From Pigoraptor vietnamica (Eukaryota > Opisthokonta > Filasterea): a stretch of DNA of 19,277 nucleotides. The first letter of the stretch is position 1, and every line of letters begins with the position of its first letter. The notes below the pieces were generated by a model that saw only the letters and a program-made list of their open reading frames with translations, had not been told where the DNA came from and searched no databases. Positions 1-9,281 of the stretch are shown here, piece by piece. The stretch covers positions 1 through 19,277 of the forward strand of contig CALSCQ010000236.1 of the NCBI GenBank assembly GCA_943704525.1. The letters are read 5' to 3'. The position numbers and the translations under genes are program-made.

Positions 1-52
1 AACCCACTACTTTACTCGGGACGAAAAAAAAAAAAAAGCCCACTCCATTAAA

Positions 53-58
53 TTTAAT
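53..58 (-). terminator. Possible poly(A) signal of the ULK4 gene
   Basis: On the minus strand an ATTAAA hexamer lies about 80 nt past the ULK4 stop codon. About 15 nt further on is an uninterrupted T14 tract (plus-strand A14 at 24-37), which resembles a U-rich downstream element. Order and spacing fit a cleavage/polyadenylation site, but such hexamers are common in AT-rich stretches, so this is an inference. Confidence 0.35.
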
Positions 59-137
59 ATTTAACAAACTGTGTCGCCCGCAACTCAAACGCAACAACAG
101 CAGCCGCAAGTGAGAAGTCACGGAATGCCGACGTCGC

Positions 138-3100
138 TCAGCGCCCACCGGCGCGGGACTGCACGGCGGCGAGCAGAGCATTAGCCGACGCACCGCCGCC
201 AGCTGAGCGATCCACGAGTAGGCGCGACAGGTGGGGAGACTGTTCGCACACGCGCTCCACAGCAGACAGCAGCGCCGTGCGCACACGGCGGTCGTCGGAT
301 GTCGTCAGGGCATGGGCAAGCGCGGCCTGGCCGTCTTCGCCCAAAATTTCGCCATGCATCTCCGCGTGTGTGTTTGCAACATGGAGGACAACATCCGCGC
401 ACGCACGAGCGAGCACCGCGGCGTCCTCAAAGGCCGCGTTGGAAGCCGTGTCTGGCCGCGCGCCCGGCTGTGCGCCAGACTGTGAGCCGGGCCGCGCACC
501 AGGCCGAGGCACACACACAGCGAGCACTTCAAGCGCACGCGGGAGTGCTACAGCCGCCAGCTCACGCGACGCGGAGATGCCCGCGTGCGCAGCGTCCGGA
601 CTGGTCGACGCCACCGCCATCGCAGCGCCGAGGAGTTCCGGAGCAAGGAGGAGAAGGTCCCGCAGCGATTCGCCGCTGCCTGCGTGACCCGGCGCTGGGT
701 GGAGTGCGATTGACCGGCCGTCCGAGCTGACGCGTGCGATGGCCCCGAGTGCGCGGGCAAGGCCGCCGAGTGCGCCGGAATCGACCACGGCCCGCCTGTC
801 GACGTCTTCCGGCGGCGCGCCGAGGAGTGTGCGCAGGAGGCCGACAACGGCGACGCCTGCATCCGGCTCCGCCATGCGTGCGGCGATCAGCGGGACGAGA
901 CCTATTCGCTGGAAAATGGAGATATAGGCGGGCGCGCGGAGGACCACACTGTGCAGCAGGCGCAGCGCGATCGACGGGATGGGGTCGACGTCCCCAAGCA
1001 GCGCGGGCACGCGCACGAGAATGTCCTTGACGAGCGTGTTGTTGAGCAGCCGCGTGGATGCCTTCACGGGCGCAACCTCCGACGCAGGGTCGAAGAGGGC
1101 CGGTTGGTGCGTGTAGGTGGCCACCACGCACGCAATCAGGCGCGCGGCCTGTATGCGCACGGGTTCCGACGGGCAGTCGAGCACCTCGGCGAGCGCCGGA
1201 AGGACGCGCTGCACCAGCGCAGAGTAGTGCCCTAGCAGAACGGCCGTGTGCTGGCAGACAGCCTCCGCAATCGCCAGTGTATGCTCGGCGCAGTCCGTCC
1301 ACGCCGACTGGCCCACCGGCGCCATGCGGTCCGTCGGCGTCGCGAGCTGTGCGACGAGCGTGAGCAGCGCCTGGAGATCCTCGAGCAGAAGGCCGTCCAC
1401 CATGCGCGCACGCAGCGCAGCGCTTGCCATCAGGTGCACGACCACGGGAAAATGCCGCAACGCCAGGCGCAACGATTTCGCCTGCGCCACGGTTGCGTAC
1501 TTGCGCTCCGCAAGTGCGGAGAGGCCCGTGCGAACGGCGTCCAAAATGGTGGGCGCGGTGCGCGCCAGCGTCCGCAGGAGAAATTCAAGACAACGCGCGG
1601 CGTAAGGGTCTGTCACGGCCACCGACGGCGACGGCGGCACTACAGCGTTGAACGAGCCGTCCGGGCCGGCGGCGTCGTCGCGCGCGGGTGTGCGTGGTCC
1701 GTGCGCGGACGCGGGTCGCTGTCCGAGCGAGCGCGCGTCCTTATCGACGAGGGGAATCAGGCGGTCGCCGCAGAGCAGCAGGAGGGCGTCCTTGCTGTGC
1801 CGCGCCATCTGCCCAGCCGCCAGCATGGCCTTGCCGCGCAGCACCTCGTTCGCGCCGGCCGTGCTCAGCACAGAGAGAACGCCCTTGGCAATCGCATGGT
1901 CCTCGAGCAGCAAGTTCTGCGCACGCCGAAGGGAGCCACCGTCGCCAGAGTCCCTCAACAGCACGTTGAGGATGTTCAAAAACGCCTGCCGCACGCGAGC
2001 GCCCCCGTCCGCAAGGCCGGTCGCAATCGCGCGTGTGCCAACCTTGTCCACGAGGTGCTGTCCGATGCCCACGGAGAACCGGACGAGGCGCGAGAGGGCC
2101 GACGCTGACGCAGCGCGCACCTCGCCGTTCTTCGTCGACGAGAAGGCCTTCCACAGTGCGAGCGCCGTTTCGCCAGTGCACACCCGGCGCATGTGCTCCC
2201 CGGGCACAGCCGCCACGTTCGCGACCGTCCGCAGGGCGGCGAGCTGAAGGGACTCGTCGTCAGGGTCGCTCACGCGCCGCAGAATGGCGCTGATTGCCGA
2301 TGCAGGTATTTCCGGAGGTTCGACGGGCGCCTCGTCGTCCGCTCCCACGGTGCACGTGACCACCGACGCGCAGTAGAACAGCAGCTCGCCCAGTGCGGCG
2401 AGCGCCTGCCGCAGCAGGTCCTTTGGCGTCGCGGCGGACCGCACGACGTCCCCGAGGCACGCAAACGCATCCGGGGCATCGAAGCCGTCGCCAATACGCG
2501 TCGCGTGGCGGAAGCACAGCGCGAGAACGCGGCACGCACGGGTGCGCAGCTCCACCGACCCCGCTGCCGCGCCTTGCGAGGGCCTGAGGCGGGCGACGAG
2601 TGCACGTGCCACCGTGTTTGCAAGCACGTTGGCGGACTCTTCCGTCCCCGCGAGCCGCTCAAGATAGGCAAGGCACGCAAGGGCGGCGCGCGGCTGGGAC
2701 GAGTCGATGGCCCGCACAATTTCCGAAAGATGAGCATACACTTTGTCGGGAGCTTCGTGCGACAGCTGCGATCAACAACAGCAAGCGACATGCATCAGCA
2801 CAGGAATGGCAACGGGGCGGAAATGACGGAAGAACAGCCGCAGCTGAGAAGAGAAGAACCGCACTCTCTACAATAGAGCAGCCGCTCAACATCCCAACGT
2901 GCAGCACGTACCTTCGATGGCGTGTAGGGCTTCACAGGCATCAGACGCTCCAATTTGGCTGGTGGCGTCCCTCCGCCCACTGCGCTCGCAATCTCGTCCA
3001 CGGCAGAGTCGGACGCGTGGAAGATGAGGTCGGGCGCCGCGCTCGGCGTCCGCGCAAGCACAACCGTCGCTCGCGCCATGTCCCCGGGCGTGCCCAGCCG

Positions 3101-4979
3101 CGCGCTGACATCGTTGTTCCACGCGACAATCTTGCGCGACGACGGCGACTCCTCGGCAAACCGCTCCCCACGCGGCACCATGTGCGATTCACCCTCTTCA
3201 ACTTCGCCCTCCTCCTCCGCCTCCTCGTCGCCCCCATCGCCCCCATGCGCAGAGGCCTGTGCGCTCTCGCGAGTAAACGGCCTGTCGCCGCGTTCGTCGT
3301 CGTCAGAGCCGGCGTTCGAACCCCCCGCGGCCGCCGCAAACTCGCTCGCCGTCGCCGAGGGAGGCGCCCGACCCACCGCACCGAGCGAATCCGCCATGCG
3401 CTCAAAGTGGTGGTCCACAATCGCCGTGTCCAGTGCTTCGAGTGGCGCCGGCCACACCGCACTCGCGCGAATTCCCGCCCAATTTGCGCGTGCAGCTGCC
3501 GACTGGGAGGAAAGAAAAGCAGAGTCAGACCTCGCGCACATGCGCACTCGGCAGCAAAGGGGCAGCAAAACGCAACCAATTGCCGACCTTTTCGATCAGA
3601 GACGCGACGAGTGTGCGAAGAGGTGGCTTGAAGATCGCCGCGGGATAATCGGCCTGTCCACTCGCAATTCTGCGCGCAATACATCGCAAGTCCCACTCAG
3701 CGTGAAATTATCAGACAACGCAGCGAAAAGGCACACGCTAACTTTCAAGAGAGAATCTTGAAAACCACGGCAGTTCTTCTGGAGCGAAGGGCGGCGCAAT
3801 ACCGACGCCAGGCACGAGACCAACGGTGCAATGCACGAACGGGCGCGAGTGAGGCTCTCACTTTGCTCTCAGCTCGGGAAGGGATTCCGATACGAAGGGC
3901 GGCGCACCCGCAGCCATTTCGTACAAGACGCATCCGAGCGCCCACATGTCGCTCGCGCGCGAGTGCGTGGGAGGGGCGTCCTGCCTGCACAGCTCCGGCG
4001 CAAGGTAGCAGGGCGACCCGCACGCACGCGACGGCGCAGAGTCGCTGCGGACGTCCGACGCAATGCCGAAATCGGAGAGGAGCAAGCGACCGCTCTGCCC
4101 ATCCACCTGCGGACAGGCGCAGGACCGCCTGTTACAACATCTCACAGAGCCTTGTTGTTACGGCAAATCGGACGCAGCGACGCACCAGGATGTTGGAGGG
4201 CTTGAGGTCGCGGAGGAGAACGCCCATGCTGTGGACGTACTGCAGTCCGGACGCAATGTCACGCCCAAAAGAGCGCACGGTGGCCTCGGGGAGTCGCTCA
4301 TCCTGCACACGCAATGGGCGTGGTGTGAGCGAGCGCGTGTGAAGGGGCACACATTGAGCGACGGCGCAACTCGCACGCGGCAAACGCCGATGAAGTCAAA
4401 ATACAGCAAGACCGGGGACGCACCTGCGCAATGACGGTGGCGAGGTCACCGCCGGAGCAGAACTCGACCACCTTCCAGAGGTGGTTGGTGGTCACGTGGT
4501 ACTCGTAGTAGCGTATCACATTCGGGTGGCTCAGCGTGCGAAGGACGGCCGCCTCGTTCTCTGCGCGCGCGCGGCGGGCCTTGTCCATGCTGCAGATGGC
4601 GACATACTCGATGGATCCCTGTGGAGAGCACGGGCGCCGTTAGCCGATAGTCGCTCGAGTGTGTGTAATTAAGTATGACGTATGCGGAATGTCTGTCGGC
4701 CGTGTGCACGAATGCATGTGTTGCGACTTGTGGGAGCGTACGTGCAGTATGCGCGCGAGAAGTAGAAGGCTGTGCGTGCGTGCGTGCGAATGTGCGAGAC
4801 ATGCACCTGTGCGAGATGGATGCGTGTGCCGTGTTCCTGCGTGCGTTTGTGGTTGTGTAGAGTGCGTGGTGTGCATGTATGCGAGCATGCATGAACGCGC
4901 CCGCTACCTTCTTGCGCCCTTTGTACACGGCAGACGCACTTCCACGCCCAATCTCGCCATACTGTATGTACCGATCCAT
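138..4979 (-). CDS. ULK4: ULK4-like (pseudo)kinase with C-terminal ARM/HEAT repeats
   Basis: Seven exons join in frame: 4979-4908, 4618-4424, 4302-4186, 4106-3862, 3669-3588, 3502-2912 and 2765-138, giving about 1309 aa (human ULK4 is about 1275). The start is the first ATG of the kinase domain (MDRYIQYGEIGRGS). Visible kinase elements are a Gly-rich loop at residues 10-17, VAIC where VAIK is usual (Cys33), an LRDLKPSN catalytic loop (Asp121, Asn126), DFG at 140-142, APE at 164-166 and SDMWALGC near 180. The kinase domain ends around residue 240. A low-complexity acidic linker follows, then about 870 residues of ARM/HEAT helices aligning in order with the ULK4 tail. ULK4 proteins act in cilium formation and motility and in cytoskeletal signalling; family membership rests on the kinase-plus-ARM architecture and many shared blocks. 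The intron after 3588 has a weak donor (GTCGGC), but the joined protein aligns with human ULK4 without a gap. The gene is head-to-head with the Moonraker-like gene. Confidence 0.93.
4619..4907 (-). other. ULK4 intron 1, rich in imperfect GT/CA repeats
   Basis: This is a 289-nt phase-0 intron between KGRKK and GSIEYVA, with a GTAGCG donor and a CTCTCCACAG acceptor. Its plus strand is dominated by degenerate TGTGCGTGCGTG-type sequence, so the transcribed RNA is CA-rich. No ORF or structured RNA is supported. Confidence 0.75.
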
Positions 4980-5177
4980 TGTGCCTGGGTGCGTGTCGAC
5001 TCGCTGTCGCAACCCGAGGCTAAGTGCCACTGGCGGCGGTTCTTGCGTGCATCATTCCCCAGGACTCCACGACAGCCTCCCACCCTCCCACAGAGACTGC
5101 TTTCACTCTCCAGGCACTGCAACACACTCTCGAGAAGAACAACACTCGTCCACTCGGTAGGAATGTGATGCCCACTT

Positions 5178-5187
5178 GTCACGTGAC
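5178..5187. promoter_or_regulatory. Palindromic E-box GTCACGTGAC
   Basis: This is a perfect 10-bp palindrome with a CACGTG core, matching the extended site bound by bHLH-ZIP factors of the TFEB/USF/Cbf1 type. It touches a CCAAT and lies next to an E2F-like site. A related palindrome, ATCACGTGAT, occurs upstream of MDM10 at 12897-12906. Confidence 0.45.
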
Positions 5188-5234
5188 CAATTTTGGCGCC
5201 AGTTTGAATTTGGCCCGCATTCGCCGCTTCGTGC

Positions 5235-5248
5235 CACTCCATAACAAC
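5235..5248. promoter_or_regulatory. Imperfect RFX X-box-like site
   Basis: CACTCCATAACAAC matches the 14-bp X-box consensus GTHNCYATRRNAAC at 12 of 14 positions. The right half is complete and the mismatches are at the first two bases. RFX factors drive ciliary genes in animals and some relatives, and both flanking genes are cilium/centriole genes, so the position is suggestive. It is a short degenerate motif. Confidence 0.3.
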
Positions 5249-5373
5249 ATCTCGCCCTCAGAACTGTTACCGGTCCCACTAGCGCACGCGCGGCACAGGG
5301 GTCGCCCAGCGCGCAGCATGTCGCACTGAACCACCCCCTTCCATCGAGACTCTGTGGCGTGCGCGTTGTCGCA

Positions 5374-7633
5374 ATGGTACGTGCGGATGATGTGAAAGTG
5401 CTTGGTTTGTAGCTGAGAAAGTGCTTTTTGTGTCTTATGCGAATCTTCGCAGCCTTCCGTTTCGGCTCAGCAGCTATGGCTGTCGAGAGACACGCCTCAG
5501 CCGCAAGCACACCTCTCAGCACCTCCACCTCTTGTTCTCGAGGTATGGGCGTGTGTGTGCGTTGTGCGTGTGTGTTTGGTGTGTGCGTGTTGTGCGTGTG
5601 TGTTTGGTGTGTGCGTGTTGTGCGTGTGTGTTTGTGTGTTTGTGTACGTGTCTGCGTGGATGTGGAGCTTACGGTTTTCTCTTGTCTCTCGCACGTTTTT
5701 TGTGGTTTCGTTTGTGAATGCATGCTGCAAATTGGGAGTAAGTACATCTTCTTGTTTGCGCATAATACGAGTGAGGCAGGGCAGGGCGTCTTTCTCGCAT
5801 TTCGTTTTGGGTGTGTAACTGTACGCATCTCCGCACAGCACTCTGCGCCGAACGAGCGCGTTGCAGCCGCCCTTCGCCTTGCCCAGCACGACGTGCGCAA
5901 GGGCACTGCGCGGCAGTACCTCGCCATGCCCAGCGGTCCCTTTGCACCGGCGCCCCAGTGGTCCAAAATGCCCCCCGCGCGAGCCCGCTTCGTACATGTC
6001 CCCCCTTGCGAACCGTCGTCCCCGCGGCGGCAGGCGAGCGGTCGGTCAAACGGGCGCTCTGACGAAAAAGAAGAGATGTTGGAACAGGCGCGCCTCCAGC
6101 GCAGGATGCGAACGCCGCAACGGGATGTGCCGAGTCGGCCGGATGGGGGTGAGGCTGCGAAGAGTGGAAGGAAGGGAGGGAAGGCGGCACGAAAGGCCAC
6201 ACGCCGGCACCCGTCGCCATCCGCGCCCTCGCCCAAGATGCTCGTCCCACACGGCCGTCGTCCGCACAGACCCCACGTGCACGGGGGTGTCGACGGTGGG
6301 GATGCATGCGCGCTGCCGGACGCGGCGACGGTGCTCGCGCGCCTCAAGGCGGAACGGCGCCGGCGTGAAGCGTCGGGTGAGACGGGCGAGATGGCGCGGC
6401 CGCACCCGATGTCGCAGACGGACGCCACTCGGCGCGAAATTGCGCGACAGGCGTGGCTGGATGCGCACTTGGAGCAACTTGCGGCATCCAAGGCCCCGCT
6501 CCCCTCCGACGGGGCCTCCAAGGCGCCCCTCTCCTTTGACAGGGCGCGCGTGGGCGCTGCGGAGGAATCGAGCGCGGATGGCGGCGAGGGCCTTGCGCCG
6601 GTGCTGCGACGGCGCATGACGCGGCTTGCGAGTGACGTCATATCGCGGCACTCGGAGGCGCTGGCTTCGTCCCTGCTCGACGACCTACTCGTCGACACGG
6701 CGGAAGAAGTGCGGCGTCTTGAAACGGCGCCGGCGGCTGTGCCACTCGCGCGTCTGATGCCAGATGTTGCTGTGGGCGGTGTCGTCGATGCGGTTGCGCG
6801 AATGCAGCGGGAAGAGGACGTGAGTGGCCGCCTTGCGTGCTCTGATCCAAGTCCGCTCATTTCTGTCTCTGTCTCTGCTGTGTGCTGGGCTCAGGCTGAC
6901 ACGCCGCTCGTGCAGGAGATCCGCCGTCGATGGATGGACGCAACCATTGGTCCCCACTTTGAGGTCCGCAGGAATGACGCGGCACGGCTTGTCTCGTTCA
7001 CTCACGGTGCGGCGTGTGAGCTGTTTGGAGCGGGCGACGGGCACATTGAGCGACGGCGCGTGAGACTGGAGCGTTTGGAGGCACTACGGCAGCGCCACAG
7101 CCTTCCGCCAGATTCAAGGGGCGAGGACGCCGGCGGCTGCGCGAGAGAGCGCGTGCGAGGGTGCGGTTCAGAGGCCAAAGCAGAGGGCCCCGCGGTGGCC
7201 GGAGAAGGCGACGGCAAAGTGCTTGGGTACATTTCCGAGGCGATGCTCGAGCGAATTCAGGCTGGCAAGGCGCGCTTTGAGGCTCACGCGCGCCGCACGA
7301 GTCACGTGGACCCCGACTCGCCCTTCGACCAGTATCAGCTGTTTGAGCAGTGAGTGCACACCCCATCACAGTCACAGTCCCCCTACCTCCCCACCCCTCT
7401 CTTTCAGCTTTGCAGAGTCTCTCTGTTGTATAACATACTCCCATTTCAATTATTTCGTAACTCTGATGTCGCCAGCCGATTCTCAGTCCGTGGCCCTTGT
7501 TTGCAAACGCAGCCTCGAGAACGCCCTGCTTGCGGATGCGCTGGAGGGCACGGCGCGAGAGATATCGTCCTTCTGCGACGACTACGGCGATTACGTGTGC
7601 CATGCCGAGCTGGCGCCGCGCCCACGCGACTGA
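5374..7633 (+). CDS. MNR: Moonraker (KIAA0753/OFIP)-like centriolar satellite protein
   Basis: Proposed exons are 5374-5376 (ATG only), 5453-5542, 5839-6819, 6895-7349 and 7408-7633, giving about 584 aa (human about 967). All junctions keep frame, and choosing the ATG-only exon yields an N-terminus resembling the family's conserved start (QQLWLSRDTP). Other blocks resembling Moonraker, in order, are NERVAAALRLAQHDVRKG (36-53), SLLDDLLVDTAEEVRR (about 309-324), VQEIRRRW (364-371), GYISEAMLERI and a C-terminal SSFCDDYGDY. Between them lies a long, Arg/Ala/Pro-rich, probably disordered region. In animals this protein scaffolds OFD1 and FOR20 at centriolar satellites and is needed for cilium formation; the role here is inferred. 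Homology comes from recalled block similarity, not a search. A further 48-nt in-frame intron (7428-7475) may exist inside the last exon. Confidence 0.75.
5543..5838 (+). repeat. MNR intron 2 with a 28-bp GT-rich minisatellite
   Basis: This 296-nt intron begins at a GTATGG donor. Three tandem units follow at 5557-5582 (26 bp), 5583-5610 and 5611-5638 (28 bp each), built on GTGCGTGTTGTGCGTGTG. The remainder is unique sequence ending in CTCCGCACAG. The repeat begins about 14 nt after the splice donor. Confidence 0.7.
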
Positions 7634-7645
7634 CGCGAACGCGTG

Positions 7646-8819
7646 TTACGGCCAGTCGTCCGACAGAGCGCCGCCCTCTCCAAGGAGGCGGTGCTGCTCT
7701 GCAGTGGGCGCGTGAGATTGTGTCTGGACGCATCGCGCGATGGCCGCGGTCTTGCCGCGGTAGCACGCCCACACGAAGAGGAAGAAGGCAACGTGGAGCG
7801 CACACACCCCAATATACCACGCGGCCGCGACGCCCTCCGTTGTGTCTAGGAAGAAATAGGGCCACCTGCAACGGAACGTGTGAGAAACACGCCTCAGCGC
7901 CGAAACACGCACACCACACAGTCAACACAGCAATGACACCCACGTTCCGCTGTGCGTGTAATAACCCCACGTGAACGCGCCGTACGCAAGGCCCCACGTG
8001 ACGGGCACGATGGCGTGTGCGGGCACCAGCGGGAGGTCGTTGAGGGCGAACTCGGCGGCCATGAAGGCGGCATTGGCGCCGTGCATGTGGTAGCTGGAGA
8101 GATTGAGGACTTCGCGCTCGGTGCCGTCGCGGCGCATCTGTGGGTAGAGGACGGTCCATACGACGACGTCGACCAGCAGCACCATTGCCGCGTTGGTCTC
8201 AAAGAGCAGCCACAGGCCGCGTGCGGCAAGGGGACTCGCGTGGCGCCCGATCGCAAGCACCCACACGGAAACTGACAGCGCAAGCTGTGGGGGGAATGAC
8301 ATGCGGGTTATTGTATGGCCCGCGTGAAGCACTCATAACGGAGCATCACGCACAATGTGCAGAACGGCCGCAAAGGCAATAACGCGCAGAATGGCACGCA
8401 GGCGCGCGCAATGGAAAAACCCACCGCAAAGTAAGCGGTGAGCGACAGGAAGTTCCACACGGTGTAGAACACAAGCTGCGACGCGGCGTTTGGGGCATCG
8501 AGCGTGTACACGACCACCCACAGCGCGTAGCCAAGAACAACCGCGCGCACTACGGCTAGCAACCGCGGCAGGCCCGCCGCAGAGCGCGCGGGTGAAGCGG
8601 TGTCGATGGCGTCCCAGTGGAACCACCCTGCACACAGCGTCGGAGGGCGTTTCCTCAGCGGACGAAACAACGGATGTGGTATATGCACGGCCGCTCGCGG
8701 GTATTGTGCCGCAGCGGGAACTCACCGCGGCGCGTTGCAAGGGCCACGAAGGCGACTGCAGCCACGCAGAGCACGACCACCGCCGCGATGAGCGCGGGAT
8801 GCAGCACAAGGGTCGGCAT
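7646..8819 (-). CDS. Rolling stone-family multipass membrane protein
   Basis: Four exons join in frame: 8819-8726, 8627-8398, 8284-7944 and 7865-7646, giving about 294 aa, a normal length for this family. The protein is mostly hydrophobic. I see a first transmembrane segment at about residues 9-29, further segments near 50-70, 75-95, 107-122, 137-155, 178-192 and 197-216, and the last in the final exon after WPYFFLDTTEG. The best family marker is YHMHGANAAF (about 173-182), equivalent to the conserved HGxN segment of rolling stone and AIG1-like proteins. Drosophila rolling stone acts in myoblast fusion, but family members occur widely in eukaryotes with unknown biochemistry, so no activity is assigned. 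The donor of exon 2 is uncertain: TGC/GTGCCA at 8398 or TGC/GTGATG at 8350, both in frame. The gene is convergent with MNR. Confidence 0.72.
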
Positions 8820-9281
8820 GGCCAGTCGCCCTCCCTATCGCAACAGCGGACTGCGCATGCTTCGGTGCGCTGCGGCAAGCGACACGCGGGGGAAGAAGGG
8901 GCGCAGAATGGTGCGGAGCAAGGCCTGTTCCGTCCCCTTGTTGCTCTTGCTTCGAGTGCGAACAGTGGGTCGGATTGCTGACGACAAGCAAAGGTGCTTA
9001 TAGTACCTCTGCCACAAGTAGGTCTGACCCCTAATGGCAGTGTCCAGTCGGTGGCGAATGTGCGATCGCACGCGCAGACAGCGAGGCAGCGGCTGCATCA
9101 CTTCATAGGCAGCTGTGAGCCGCTTTCATTTCAAGAGACCACGCAATAAAGAGCTGGTCCGCAGCGGAAAACGAGCACGCGGCTGACGATGGCACTGGTT
9201 GGGCACACCACAACCCGCGGTGTGCCACACAGCCGCACTGCCGCCGCACACCCCGCCGAGGTCGCACCGCCGGGGTCGCAC
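8820..9281. other. Intergenic spacer between the rolling stone-like gene and CCDC47
   Basis: This 462-bp stretch must hold the 5' flank of the rolling stone-like gene and the 3' UTR of CCDC47, both on the minus strand. I see no convincing coding exon, tRNA or repeat. The AATAAA near 9148 is on the plus strand, where no gene is known to end, so I give it no role. Confidence 0.5.

Larger units (their letters stand above)
4980..5373. promoter_or_regulatory. Divergent promoter between ULK4 and the Moonraker-like gene
   Basis: Only 394 bp separate the two start codons, so this interval must hold both 5' UTRs and the core promoters. There is no clear TATA box. From left to right I see a palindromic E-box GTCACGTGAC (5178-5187), a CCAAT (5187-5191), an E2F-like TTTTGGCGCC (5191-5200), an imperfect RFX X-box-like element (5235-5248) and an isolated GTTACC half site near 5266. 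The element names are motif matches only. Clustered sites in a TATA-less stretch fit a bidirectional promoter. Confidence 0.6.

Noticed and set aside
562-1302. 246-aa minus-strand ORF within the ULK4 ARM exon
   Set aside because: Out-of-frame shadow of the well-supported ULK4 reading frame.
3310-3322. GTTCGAACC, like a tRNA T-loop
   Set aside because: It lies inside ULK4 exon 6, with no acceptor stem, anticodon arm or D-arm around it.
6046-6651. Long Arg-rich minus-strand ORFs opposite the Moonraker exon
   Set aside because: Shadow frames of a GC-rich coding exon; Arg/Pro/His composition is typical of antisense reading.
5428-7353. Continuous 641-aa plus-strand ORF starting upstream of the Moonraker exons
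   Set aside because: It reads through the GT minisatellite and through splice sites. The spliced model gives a better N-terminus and the proper C-terminus.
9146-9151. AATAAA as a poly(A) signal
   Set aside because: It is on the plus strand, where no gene ends nearby; both flanking genes are on the minus strand.
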